Positions 1 through 12,490 of a stretch of 64,000 bases of DNA are shown here, in pieces. The notes beneath the pieces were generated by a model. That model had not been told where the DNA came from. It did not search any database and worked only from the letters and a program-made list of their open reading frames with translations. This DNA comes from Lanius collurio (lineage: Eukaryota; Chordata; Aves; Passeriformes; Laniidae): positions 4,883,907-4,947,906 of the forward strand of contig JACBWW010000021.1 in assembly GCA_020086605.1 (NCBI GenBank), given 5' to 3'. Within the stretch, counting starts at the first letter, position 1; every line of letters starts with the position of its first letter. The translations under genes and the position numbers were made by a program.

Positions 1-3000
1 AAAGTTGCTTAGTAATTTTAGTAAGGTTGTTAAAAATATTGGGACCATATATTTCTAAATGATGAAAATCTAAGGGCTTTTTAGAGGATAGTCTGGTAAG
101 GGCAAACTAATCAACAGAGTAAATTTAGAGGAGCAATGAGATTAGAGTTTGTGGCACTGCTCTATTTCAGCCTTATTAATGATTACAATATGGAAAAAAA
201 ATCCTTTCCTAGGACTAGCTAGTCATGATCTGTTAGGTGAAAGAAGGGGGAGATAGCTGAAGTTGCTCTCCTGAGTCTCTGCATTAGAAACCATTGTATG
301 ATCCAGCTTTTAATAGACCATTATAACATATTAAAAATAACAGTTTTAAAAAACAGCATGCAGCCTCACTGCATATAAATGCAGACACATGCATATTAGT
401 GAAAGATATATTTTTCCCTAACTTCTGAATACGAGAGCCATGCTGGTAGGCAGACTTCTCAAATATCTTCCATTTCATGGTACACTTTTATGGTGGGAAG
501 TTATTGACATCAGAAAGGAAGAATAATGAAACTGAGGTCACAGAGTTATTTACACTGGCGGGTGGATCCCACAGCATTCTTGTATGATTTGATTGTTTTG
601 ATGACCCTCTTTTTGGGATTCTGTCACACATTACATCTGATATTTGGATCTTGGTAACTTGAAAGGGACACTGAGAGGTCTGTTTGGTTTCTGTTACCAG
701 TGAGTTAACACAAGGTTAAAAAGTCTGTCCCTGTTCAAGCAAGATTCCCAATGACTTCAGGAAGTTTCCAAACTCTCTGTCCCAAAGTGCTAAAAAGCTA
801 AGCAGAAGGAGCCATAGAGATATCAAGCTGAGCAAGGGACACCTAAAGAACACCCAGGGAACATTCAGAGAAATCTGATTAAATTATTGAGAGGGGGAAG
901 GAGAAAGCATCGTCAGCAGTATGCAAGTGCCTTTAAACAGCAAGCTTTACTTTAAATTTTGCTGTCAAAAGGGAAATGTGGGAATTGTTCCCTTAAAGGC
1001 TTTTGTTTAGAGTTAGGAATTGACAAACTACTGCCACATAATGCAATAGAAGAAATAAAGCACAAAAAGCCATATTTAGATCATACACAGAAATCTCATA
1101 AAGAGCCCAGACCCAAGATGAGCCTTCTTTCTGTTTCCAGACCACTGCTGTAAAGCTGTTAACCTTCACAGATACTGCACCACAGTCTGCCCAGCAGGAA
1201 TTAAAAACCCAGGCCACGGTGATTGAAAAAACCAGAGTAGCGACACATTAGCAACAAGGACGTATATGTATGGCTGTGAATAACACAGCTCTGATCCTAG
1301 CGCAGAAGCCTAGGGCTTCATTACATTTAATTACTTCCGGCTTTAAATCAAGGCCTGCTTCAAAATGAGGGTGGCTGCTATTAAACTAAATTACTTTCCC
1401 CTCAAGCTTGTATGGAAAAGTACAGTACCAAAGGAAGACAGCTTCTATTAAAAGCAGTATGGTAAAGGTGCTGCTGCCAGGCTAGAGATGGTTTGTAACT
1501 GGAAGCAGCTCATAAATGAAGCTTTATATGGTACCTGTCTTCAATATTTTATGAGGGAGAAATGTTTGTATTTGGCTCAGTTCCTTTTTGCCAGATTCTT
1601 TTTGCGGCTCATTGTGCTGCTCTGAACTGCGACATGACAACTGTTTCTAATGCACAAGTCACACTTCAGCACACTGATCCTTCTTCCTGTGGGCTCCCCC
1701 TCTCCAGGATGGATACAGGGAGTGCCAGTACAGCAGTGAGCAACACGAGACTGCCCAGAAACAGAGTGCTCCGAGATGCCGGCAGGTTTGGATGACCGTG
1801 TGGCTGAGCATGTATTTCAAACATAAACACATTAAGTGACAGAAGAAACCTTCTCCCACAAAGGTCACAACACTTATATCCTGGACCTACCCAGGTGACA
1901 GGCCCAATTAGTACTGGTTAAAAAACCAGTAAAAAGAAAAACACCAGCAACAGCCCTTGAAAATAATCTGCTGTGGATATACCAGACTCCTAGAAGACAA
2001 GCTGAAATGAAAATGATGGATGGGTTACTCATATCAAACCAAGTACAAACTCAATGAGAATTTACCCAAATCTTCTGACAGATTTTTTAATCCCTGTTGT
2101 GTTTTGGCTCTCACTCATATTCAGCATCTGCTCTCTATCCTTGATCACTATCCGAATATTTGTTCCATGCACTTAATTTCATTCTCTTTCATTTTACAGC
2201 CTGCCTGGTTCATTTGTTCATTCTTTGATTTGCCCTCACATTTTCTCAGCTTTTCATCTCTTTCTACTTTTTTTTCCCTGTGTCCTCACTTTATTCTGTC
2301 TCTCTCTCTTTTTTAGTCTTAGCCTATACAGCCCTAAATTTCTCCCTCCTATTTCCCTACTGCCTTCCTGTCACCATTTGTTTTCTATCACCCTGCTTTT
2401 CTGCTGGTTGATGTTGGAAATATTTCAGGAATTTGTAATTCTCAGTGCCATGAGAACCGTTATCTTTGCATTTTCACTGGTGAAAGTGCTCTCAGCATGG
2501 TGAAGATGATGAGGATGATGACGGAGCAGGCCTGGGACACAGAGGCTTCAGATGGACTCTTCCCTGAGCCCACTTTGCCTCCAGAGTGGTACGCTCCAGT
2601 GTGGAATGTGAGAGAGGAAGCTGGGTCCGTGGGGAGTGTGCAGGCTGGGGGCAGGGAATGTGTATTGAGAAACCTCAAATTCCACACAACAGAAATGAGT
2701 ACAGGAGAACTGAAATACAAGAGAGAAACAAGATGATGGACCAGCTGGAGAAGGGTGGGGGGGAAGTGCAGGAAAAAAATACACCCACCACCACCACACC
2801 CTAGCCTTCAAGTTTTTCTTTCGTGCAGGTGCAGATGAGCAGCAGTACCAGCCCTTGCTAATATTCACTTGTTCCGAGCAGTAATACTAAGAAAGTCTCA
2901 GACCTCAATCTACCCATTATTTCTTTCCCTGAGCAGGGTTAGGGGTCACCTTTAAAATAACAACTGCAGACAAAAGGCAATTACATGGAATAAAAAACGA

Positions 3001-3200
3001 TCACTGACTGCAAAAACTAGTCCGTGCATGGAGTGTGGTAACTTGTCATTGGAATATGACAATACGCCAACTCAAAGTCACCACAGAGAGAAAAATAAAT
3101 AAATGGATAAGTGACCGTATTCTAATACCTAGAGATGTCTCAGGAAAGGATCATCAAAGGTTAAACAACCTGCTTTGTTATTGTTTCTGCTGCGCCTGCT
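1..3200. other. Unique non-coding DNA, no gene seen
   Basis: This stretch is AT-rich and CpG-poor, and no open frame exceeds about 106 codons. The frames present are rich in Ser, Leu and Cys and match no family I recognise. A pyrimidine-rich segment at about 2245-2316 ends in a tract followed by TTTTTTAG, which resembles a splice acceptor, but no convincing exon follows. A GAT-rich patch lies at 2502-2525. The segment 1290-1400 keeps a few CpGs and a homeodomain-like ATTTAATTA core and could be a conserved element; this is inference only. A short L2/MIR-like scrap (aaactgaggtcacagag) is visible near 529, too small to call. Confidence 0.6.
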
Positions 3201-3425
3201 ATTGTTATTTGTATTCTGGTATCACCAAGAGGCCTCAACCAAGATCAAGGCCGTTGTGTTAGACACAAGATAAATATGCACAGGAAGAGAAAGTTCCTGT
3301 TTTAAAAACCTAAATCTTAATGGAGGAGATGAGCAAGCTGAGGAAAAACAGAGATAATGAGAAATGAAATTACTCAGACTGAGTCACTGCAGGTCAGACT
3401 GAGAGCCCGTATCCTATCTTTTAGA
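3201..3425 (+). mobile_element. Ancient interspersed repeat with L2/MIR-like tail
   Basis: The segment follows, from end to end, the pattern of an old amniote repeat common in turtle and archosaur DNA. A TTATTTGTATT head is followed by 'aggcctcaaccaagatcaa', then a diverged form of 'ttgtgctaggcac', then 'aagagaaagttcctg' and 'aaacctaaatcttaatgg'. It ends in a degraded 'gaagtgacttgcccaaggtcac...caggtcag' tail like those of L2 and MIR families. The order of blocks is what convinces me; the exact library name I cannot give. It is strongly diverged and certainly inactive. Related copies lie at 11093-11222 and 11758-11865. Confidence 0.62.
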
Positions 3426-5269
3426 GTTTCAAGGAGTTGAATAGGAAGAAATTAGGAATATTGTGTATACTATTATGATTATTGTTTAGAGAGGTAAGAA
3501 TTCCACAGGATCTTCCATCCTTTGTGATGGAAGCCTCCCCTGTATGTGTAGATAAAATTTAGTTGGTGTTTGCTCCGTTGGTCTGTGACATGGCCACCAT
3601 AGCGTCTCTCCATGATGAACATACATGGTACTCACTGCCATTTACAGGTTGTGTGCATTGTGATGAGATCGTGATATGTTCGGCTAACATAAAATATCTT
3701 TGTCTTGTCCAGCTCTCTTCCTTCTACCCTTCAGTTTCAGTGCTTTAGTTAAGTTCTCACAGTCTCAAGAGCTGCCAGAATTGCTATGCTGTTACAGAAC
3801 AGGTGACCTCAATCAGTAGAAGGACTTATGAGCTCCTTGGACTCTGTGGTCACCTCCACTTCAAGTTCACATTCTCCAAATACTACTGTAAAGAGTTTGC
3901 TAAAACCCTCCCCAGAGTTTCAAAATCTTCAGAAACATTTTGCTGAAGTGCTACAACCTGCTAATGTAACATGGTGCAGAGATGTCCCTGACTGACAATT
4001 GCAGACATATGAGAATGAGGCGCTTGAAAGAAGTACTGCCTATCACTCACTATCATCCATGTTTTTCAGAACTTCAGACCTTAAAAATATATAGAATAAA
4101 TCCAGGACTAGCCCTGTAACAGTAGCTCCTCCCAAGACTTCAGGATGGATGCAGACTGGCTGTTAATGTTGCAAGACACTCATAAGATAATGAATGATAA
4201 AATTTTTTGACACTGGGTCAACAGGACACCGTGTTTGAGAGATGCTTGTACACTAAACTCATAAGTATTGAAAAGACTTTCAGCTTGGCTCACTACCATC
4301 AAAGAAAAATTTTCCTCTAAATAATAGAGAAGAGTAAGCAAGCTAATATCTGTAGCAATACCTTTCCCTACTAAAACCACTTTTCCCTCTCAAGATCAGA
4401 GAACCCCTGAGCTGACCAGCTGCCAGTGCCAGTCACAGAGTCTTCCAAGCACCACACAAGCTCCAAGCAGAAGACCTGTGACTACAGCAGAGAACCCATT
4501 AGTCCTTGCCCTCGTGACTTCCCCTGAAACCCTGTTAACTGGTTGGAAATGACTGGCAGTTACTGCAGCATTGATTTGACTCCTGTCTCCAAAGTATAAA
4601 CCAAGATAGCATGTTTATCAAAAGCTGTTGAATGGTTTAAGATGGCCAACTAGAAATGAAACAATAAATTACAAAACCCTAACATGGGGAATGAGGAGAG
4701 TTTTCTGAAATCATGAGAGAAACACACGAGAGGAGTTATTTCCATCAAGTGTGCCTCTCTCAGAATGGCATATTCCTGAGGACCTATTTCAAAACTATTC
4801 AAGTACAGCATATAAAGATCCAAACCCAAGAATACTCAACAGCAATCAACTGAGAAAACAATTAGGACAATACAGAGTAGATTAAACACTGTGGCCTACT
4901 TAAAGCACATAGAAGTGGTCCTTTATTCTCAGTAGTCCTCAGGCAAGTCAGCATAAAATCCTTTGAATGACCAAATTCAATGTATTTAATAAGGAGGTTC
5001 TGTTCCAAATACTTCAACTTCATTTGTGATCATTAAGCACTGGTGGTCTCAGGACATAAAAGATAGAAGGGGAAAGACAGAAAAGGACTCAGGTATGAAT
5101 TAAAATATGCCTGACCATAAAAATGCTTCATTATTACTTTCTGAGCTTTTGAAAAAATGTTGAAAATATCACAATGGAACTGCTACCTCATATGGTGTTC
5201 AAGATATGGCATAGTTAAGCAGATGTGGCCACACCAGAGAAGTAGAAACTCACAGAAAATTGTCTATGG
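3426..5269. other. Unique non-coding DNA
   Basis: No gene, RNA or repeat is recognised here. All open frames are under 70 codons and the composition is uniformly AT-rich with few CpGs. Confidence 0.6.
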
Positions 5270-5720
5270 TCTACTGTGGATCACAAACTGAATAGAAGTC
5301 AGCCATGTCATGCTGTTGCAAAAAAATGTAAACATGGGAGGACAGAAACAGAAGTGCAAACAAGAAGACAAGGTTGTAGGCTGGAGATGATGAAGTTAAA
5401 ATAATGAGGCTGACCATGGATTCTGACAGCACGTTCACTGAAAGATTCAATGAACTAGAGGTATGCAACCTCATGAAAACACTCTAGAAAGTGACAGGGG
5501 GTGGTCAGGTTTGGAACAGTAACAACCTCTGAACATGTAAAAGGCTATACAAAAAGGACTGGAAGAGTCTGACCTCCAAAAATTTAAACTGTGACAACAA
5601 AAGTTTAGATTAAACACCAGGAAAAGCATTTTTAATGCTAAATATTATACTGGACTAGATCACCAGCAAAAATGTGGTGTCCTCATCACTGGACAGTTAA
5701 GAACAGTTAAACAAATACTT
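5270..5720 (+). mobile_element. Degraded CR1 LINE fragment (end of ORF2 and 3' region)
   Basis: Two blocks match the CR1 non-LTR retrotransposon. Block one (5270-5333) reads like the C-terminal ORF2 region 'gtggatcacaagctgaatatgagtcagc', followed by 'tgctgttgcaaaaaa'. Block two (about 5540-5720) matches 'atgtaaaaggctgt', then 'gtttagattagacattagg', then a degraded 'tcattggagg...ttaagaacaggttagacaaa'. These lie in the right order for a plus-strand CR1. The DNA between them has decayed or carries an insertion. No reading frame survives, so it is an inactive fossil. Known family behaviour: CR1 copies are usually 5'-truncated, as this one is. Confidence 0.72.
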
Positions 5721-5817
5721 ATTGGGAATGACTGACGTAGACTGCATCACTCCTTTGGGCAAGCAGACAGACTGGATGTTTGTTCAGCATAATGTTTTTT
5801 CCCATTTTTCATTGCAG

Positions 5818-5874
5818 TTGGTCACCTGGAATAGAACTCACTCCTCTGGACAGGGAAACATCACCAAACTTATG
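5818..5874 (+). other. Exon-like segment with acceptor and donor
   Basis: A pyrimidine-rich run ending in 'tttttcattgcag' (AG at 5816-5817) is followed by 57 nt that are open in one frame and end at 'cttatg|gtaatg' (GT at 5875-5876). The 19 codons read LVTWNRTHSSGQGNITKLM and contain two N-glycosylation sequons (NRT, NIT). The frame stays open on both sides (5722-6060). It begins about 100 bp after a CR1 fossil, a setting where exonisation is known to happen. No family is recognised and there is no sign of neighbouring exons, so it may be chance. Confidence 0.15.
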
Positions 5875-6388
5875 GTAATGCTTATATTCAAATGCCCCAG
5901 TTGCCAGACATTCATGTTAGAGAATGGCTTTGGCAGAGCGAAAAAGAGAAGCTATCAACATGTCTTGAATGGTAAACTGGAGTCTAAAACACAGAAAATC
6001 AATTCAACTGTGAAGGATAGAATGCATTTGGGAGTGCCCTCAAATCACTTCCCATATTGAGAAATCACAGCCATAATTTTCTGTGCAACTGACACAGTTT
6101 TCAAATACTGAGGCCACTTTCATATTACCTCAGGTACTATCTTTTTTCATGTTGTCTGATGCAAAATTACTCTTGATTTTTCCTGTGGAGAAGAGAGGGT
6201 AAGGGCTCTCCCCACAAGGCTTATGGGCAAAAACAAGAAAAAGAGGTTGACATTTTAAACTAATGCTCTTGATTACCTCTCGTGTTAGGTTCAAAACATT
6301 CCTTCCTTCCTTGTTCAACACATCAATCTGTTTGACTTTTGTAACAAAAATACAGTCAAACCTGTGCATATTGCATTTCAGAAGAGTC

Positions 6389-6410
6389 TTTTTTTTTTTT
6401 TTTTTTTTTT
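6389..6410. repeat. Homopolymer T22
   Basis: Twenty-two consecutive T. It could be the poly(A) tail of a minus-strand retrocopy, but the DNA after it (6411-6500) shows no recognisable source. Confidence 0.9.
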
Positions 6411-9400
6411 GAAACATCTGTTTGGAAGTGTTAAGGTTCTGCTGAAAAACCTCACACAGATGTGGGCAGCATGCCATATTCTGAACAACAATAGAATCTC
6501 CAAGCATCCTCCCAGGACATGCTTAAATAAAACTCCCAAAGAAGAATGAAATCAAAGTTTTTTTAACCCAAAATTTCTTTTGCTAAGCTGCACATGGTGC
6601 CTTGCCACTTGCAAGGAAGACCAAGTCAGCTGCCATTTTCTGGCAGTGCCATGTATTGCACTATTGCATTTAGTCCCATTTACATGGTCCCAAAATATGT
6701 TTCCTACAATCCCATGTCCACTGTACCCCAGCACATTAGTCAAAGGAGAAGAAAATGGGGGAAAAAACACCATGGAACTCAGAGCAGTTAAGGTTTTCTT
6801 ATTTCTTCCCTTTCTGCCATTACCATACTCTGTATGTCCTGAATATCTGCCAGGATTCTCTGCCCAAACTTAGTGCTCTCAATTCACCCATGCTTTTCAA
6901 CACTTCTCTTGGGATTCTCATCCCATTGTTTCTTTCAAATTTCATTTTCTTTTCTCTTTTACTCGCTAGCTTTCTTTACTTTTCCCCTCTATTTTTCACA
7001 GTCCCTCTCACCCCTGCAGGAAAGAAAGAAAAAAAAAGAAAGGAATGAAATGAACTGCATTTTAACAATCAGAATAACAGTGAAACAATGCTCTTGAGAT
7101 CCCATCTGTTGCCAACACATCTCCCAAGACAGCAAATGATGGGCATTCCTTGCTAAATAAAGAGAATTTCCCACACCCATTAAAGATCTACACAGCAAAG
7201 ACTGTTGCTTAAGTATTTACTTTTTATGGCATACAAGAAAACTACCTGGAATTGTAAATACCAATGACATATTGTTCACATCTCTACCAAACATGTGGTC
7301 AGTGGCCATATGGATAATTTCTGGGTGTGAAACGTCCTTTCTCTTTTTTACAGTGCTGCAATATCCTTGTGCCAGAAGCTTTTCTAAAAGTTTAATTGCA
7401 TAATTCTACTTCTAGTGCATGAAGTTAAATTCTATTTACAAACAAACCCACATCCCTTCCTACCTCAAAAATCTACCAAAGCAAACTGACTCAATGCCTA
7501 CATCCTACCTAATTAAGAACAGCCATTTTTTTTTAATTAATTCAAATTTTCTCTGATTAGGATTTCACAAATCTCGATCTGAAACAGAAACATTTGTGCA
7601 CACGATTTATATACTCCATCTAATTCACAAAGAGTAGCAGTGATTTCTATTATGATTACCCTGGATTTATAAAGTGGACTTATCAAAAACAACAACACTG
7701 GCACAACACTTCTGACAGTTACACGGTTTACTAAAGCCTTAAATGGGAGCATAGTAAAGCTACAGCAGAACATGTTTAAAGTGTCATTTCTCATTAAGTT
7801 GATAATGAACTTCTTCATTAAAAAAGGAAAGTGACAGACTCTTTAAGAGATATTGTGCGAGTTGTTAAGAATTTTCTGGGAAGTTGCCTTGACATCCCTA
7901 TTGTTTCAGCTTTAGGTCTGCACTCTAAAGAAATGCAATTTCCATATGGTTAAGCAAATGTTTCTCACCAGCATATCTCCAAACCCAAGTTATTTTGTAT
8001 CTCCTTTTTCATTAGAGTTGTATCCCAGATGGTGCTTCACAACAATAGGTGTTACTGTGAAAATACCAAGGCTTCAGAAATGTAAAACCACTAGAAAAAA
8101 TCTGAGGCAAGGCTGGAAAAAAAATGGTGCAAATTAATGTCACTTTATTTGCATCAGTGCTAAAAGACTTTTTGAAAATTGGTAGAAATCCATGATCTAG
8201 AGAAATGAAGTAAGGAAAAGGCAAATACGGAAGAGTGTAAGAGCAGGTAATGGACCTCTCTTAGTTGAAGAGATGAGACAAAGATGAACCCAAGCAGTTT
8301 TAAAATCAAGCAGTGCTTTTTTTGAAGCAGTCTGTGAGGTGAGTGAGGAACCATTTGAGTTGTTTGAGGATGTGGACAGTTTGCTTCTGGTCTCTTGCAT
8401 GAAACACTCTAGGCAGCACTGCTCTGTATAAGCTAGAACCTGGAGGAGGGGAAGCACAGAAAGCCACAAAGAAACTGCATTCGGAAAGGTGGAGAGACAA
8501 AACCAACCACAGAGAGGATGATGGCTAAAGCCTCATATACATGTTTGGTGTTTTAGAGGTATGACTGATGTGATGAGGAGGAATTATTCAGTGTTCAAGC
8601 AGAAGGCTGAATTTCAAGGTAGGGGAAGTAATCAAAAGATCTGAGCAGAGAAGGGAGGCAGATGATATAGAGTCATGTTAAGGAAGTTGCTCTGCTTTTG
8701 CAAGATATTTAGCTGAAGAAATTAGCCAAAAGATATTTAGTGAAGGCTCTGAACAGATTTACAGTTGAACCTGATTTGGATGAAAACAATGACAATGTAA
8801 GAAACAGTTCACAGGCAGGGATAGCATCTTTTATTATATATAAATGATGTAGACCTTATTGATGTAATTGAAAAATAAAGTCTTTCAAATAGAGAATTTC
8901 CTCTTCTCATTCCATAAAAATACAACAGAAACTATATTTTGCAATAACTAACATTAAGATGTCAGAGAAAATAGTGGAAAAGACAGAGGCCTAGACTACA
9001 TAAAAGTACATACCTTAGCAAAAAGTATTGCCAATACATACAGAATAGAAGGGAAGACAGCTGTCTGGATAATGTACATAAAACCTTGGAAGGAGGAGGA
9101 CAGCTGAAACAGTTCAGAAGGGTGAACATATTTGAAAGCAGAATATATGCACTGCCATTATCTTCCATATAACAAAATCCTTCATTGAAAATTATGGATG
9201 ATAAAAAGAAGACCTGTGCCAAACTATAATGTATTTCTCCAGCTGAGTACAAACATTTCTGAAAACTCCAAGTTTGATCCTTATATCCAGAAAATGCTAT
9301 TTCCAAAGATGTTCTCTCTCTGCAGTGATACAACATCACATATAGAATATTGCTGAATTGATCATCTGGTGCTGTGATAAACTATTTTGGAAATATAGTC

Positions 9401-11092
9401 TTTCAAGAAGTAATATAAAACCTAGCTTCTGCCTACACATAATATGCTGGGTTCAGTAATCCATTACTCAGCAAGTGCACAAACTGCTTGTGTCTCTTCT
9501 ATGTGTTAAAATAACCACAGCCAGAAGTAAAAAGTCTGAGTTTCCTCATATGAGGAGGAAACAGGGAAAACATGTCAGGAGGAAATGGTCACACCTGTTT
9601 AGCAATGCCTGACTGATAAAATGGTGTGAACACATTTGTAAACGAGCTAAAATGCCTCAAGGATTACACGCTGTGGTTACATTTGTACTTCCTTGTCTAT
9701 TCTGGCAAAGTAACAGTCTCTCACATTTCTAAAATACTGCCATAAAGACGCAGGAAGCACATGTATCAGGTACAGCTTCATATTCTTTCCCAGTTGGAAT
9801 TTGTTAAATCACTTTTGCCTTTTCCCTTTTCCATTCTATGTCCCCTTTCACTTATTCATCTTGAGGTCTGTTTCCTTATGTGGCCATGGCTGTGGAACGG
9901 ATTTATACCATGCTGCACATGCACTCACTCACTTTCATATTCAAATCAAGGACACTGACATTTTCCTACAGTTTGTTGGGTGGGAAGAGTAGGAATATAT
10001 TCTATAAACAATTCTGAAGGATTATAAATAGTGTCTGCTTCTGTCTGTGTGACAGGTCTCAAGTCAGCAAGAACCAGTTAGCCTTATGCTTTCCATCTCC
10101 TCTCTCTGTGAGATAAAGAAATCCACAACCAATTTGCTACTTGAAAAGAGGAAAGGACATAAGGAGCACAACTCTCTCCCAGATGATGAGGGCTGAATTC
10201 ACAGCCTTTACTCTTTAACATCATTAATACTACCTCAATTATGCTTAATGATGATGATGAAGATATAATTAGTATAGAGATCCATTATGTTTTATTGATG
10301 TTAATTGTATGTTGATTATAAATGGGACAGGATGTATTTACATGAGCTTCACTATTCGAGGAAGGTTGTGAAATCAGAGTCCAATCCTGCACCAAGAATA
10401 AAACCTGCACCTTCTATAATTGTAATAGTATCCAGATGTTCCTCTGTAACATGAATGCAGGTGGTGAAAGCAGTAAACTGGTATGGAGCAGATGTGCTCT
10501 TAGCACAGGTGGGACTTGCTCCCAGTGCTACAGTGAATTTTGCACTCACTGACGTAACAAAAGAAGAGTCCAGGAGATAGAAAAGTAATGTAAAAAGTGA
10601 ATTAAAAATGTAGAAAACAGTTTCCATTATGGTGGTGCACTTTGATTGTTGAGATTTTAGAAAATCTAGCAAGCAGAGCAAACAGGGATTTTTTAAAACT
10701 GAAACTACAAAAATCCAAAGTGGCCAGCAATGGAGCATGTCCAAGTACAGAAACCCTGGAGGGTGTAGTACTTTACACATTGTGGAATGTATATAATGTA
10801 CATCAGTTGCAGAGATTGTTTCTGCCTCATACCACCACATAGATAATCACAATTACCATGTTTTGGCTGCATATTAATCACATGACACTTGAGAATTAGG
10901 CTCTTCTTTACTGTTCTATTGTGGTAGATATGGGAAGACTGATTTAACTTTGTCAGCAAGTTGGGCAAACCAGCCTCATTCCAATTAACTTTTCAGACTG
11001 CATCTAAATAAATTTAACAAGTCTTCACTGTCATGTAGAACAGACTTTCTGAAATTTTACATGAAGGCTGAACACTATTTGCACTTCTCTGT

Positions 11093-11222
11093 CATTATAT
11101 AACACCTACTCCCAAAATACATGCACCATTTAGGCCCTCTCTGTGCTAGGTGTCAAACCAATCTGCACAAGTCTAAACAAGGATAATCTGTGCCCCAAAA
11201 GTATGTACACTGAAAGACAGTC
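11093..11222 (+). mobile_element. Ancient interspersed repeat, second copy of the 3.2 kb family
   Basis: Blocks 'acacctactcccaaaa', 'ctctgtgctaggtgtcaaac', 'aaggataatctgtgcccca' and 'actgaaagacag' follow the same order as the family consensus I know (tagcacctag, gtgctaggtgctgtacaaac, gacagtctgtgcccca, cttacaatctaaagacag). The core is clearer than in the copy at 3201. Library name uncertain; inactive. Confidence 0.62.
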
Positions 11223-11757
11223 CACTGGATATGAAGAGACAAAATGCTCTTGGAAACTGAGAACATAGCATCACCTGGATAGGATTGCAATGGCCACCTT
11301 CTCTGTAGACATATAAACAAGGGAAAATACTAGAGAGGGTGTAGAAAGAATAGAATGAGACATTATTGTGGATGTTATGTTATGGAGTGCTTGCCAAGTG
11401 TAGAAGGCAGCACTGGAGTATATTTAACAGATTATGCTATTACAGATCTAGATACCAGAGACAGAATCCTCTGGATACAGAAAGACTAGGCTACAAGAGA
11501 CAGTGAAAATGGAGTCTGAGATGGATGGATGTCCTGGATTACCTGAAGGATAAGAAAGAAACCCCATAGCAGCACTCTGAGTGGATCTAACAGTGCAAGA
11601 CTATGGGTGACAGAAACAGAAGGAAGCAAACATCACGCAGTAAATGAGGACAGTATGCCAGTACAATGTCCTTGGCCTGCAAAGCACTCTCAATAAACTG
11701 CAATTGTTCGGTCACCAATGCACAGATTTATATGGGTTAGTTTTCATTATCTCCATG

Positions 11758-11865
11758 TCATTATTTATGCTCCATGCTCAGGGACACCACCCAAAATAGG
11801 TGGTTTATAGACAAATAATAAAGAGCCTGGTTCCTATCCCAGGGAGTTTTCAGTCTAGACAAAAA
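11758..11865 (+). mobile_element. Ancient interspersed repeat, third copy of the same family
   Basis: The segment starts with TTATTTATG and carries 'aggtggtttatagacaaa', then 'aaagagcctggttcctatcc', then 'cagggagttttcagtctaga', the same block order as at 11093-11222. It is in the same orientation, about 0.65 kb downstream. More diverged than its neighbour. Confidence 0.5.
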
Positions 11866-12466
11866 CATCTCTGCTATTCCTAATCATATCAAGCTGAATC
11901 TGGCCATTCACATTTGGAGCCCAGATGAGAATAAGATTTCTAAGGCATGCCCCATGACTACTTCCCCTCTGCGAGTTGAGTAATCAAGTTATAAACCATA
12001 CCATGATGGGCTGGGCAATTAAACATTCTCTAGCTCATCTGAAGAGATTGCTATGGTAACAATTTCTATACCACCTCTATTGTTGGTCCCATTTCTTCTA
12101 CCCTTCTTTATTTAGTAACAGTCATACTTTATCTTTTACAAGGTGGTTATCCTGGTAGCAGCAGACACACATAGAGTAAGAATACTGCTATATAAGGGAA
12201 ATAACACGGCTATATGTCTGGATTGAAGAGATAAAAATATACTTCAATTGTGATAATAATTGCCTGTATGAATGAGAAGCTTTATGATGAACAGTGAGAC
12301 AGCACAATAACTTCAAACAAGTACTTTAGGGGACAATCACAGGATAGAAAGTACTCCAGACTGCAGTGCATAATTGTTTTGACACTGATAGGACCTAATA
12401 GTTTGATGGCTGCAACATAACTTACAGTGGCTGCAGTGCACTGTGGCCATATCTAAGTTAAATTAG

Positions 12467-12490
12467 CCAATAGGAATACCAATCATTGGT
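12467..12490. promoter_or_regulatory. Cluster of three CCAAT pentamers
   Basis: CCAAT occurs at 12467-12471 and 12479-12483 on the plus strand and, as ATTGG, at 12485-12489 on the minus strand. The last two form the near-palindrome ACCAATCATTGGT. CCAAT is the core of NF-Y sites. There is no CpG island or TATA-like context, so a promoter role is not shown. Confidence 0.2.

Larger units (their letters stand above)
5721..11092. other. Unique non-coding DNA with simple repeats
   Basis: No supported gene. The longest frame is 162 codons on the minus strand at 10352-10840. It is rich in Thr, Ser, Leu and Phe and shows no motif or family likeness, so I treat it as chance. An exon-like segment at 5818-5874 is listed separately. 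Low-complexity patches include a T22 tract (6389-6410), an A/G-rich patch at 7020-7045 and a short ATG run at 10244-10263. Confidence 0.55.

Noticed and set aside
2245..2316. Polypyrimidine tract with TTTTTTAG as a splice acceptor
   Set aside because: No matching downstream donor with an open exon and no coding character; pyrimidine-rich DNA is common in this window.
10352..10840. 162-codon minus-strand frame
   Set aside because: No motif, signal or family likeness; plain AT-rich DNA with no CpG island or splice context. Consistent with chance in 64 kb of six-frame sequence.
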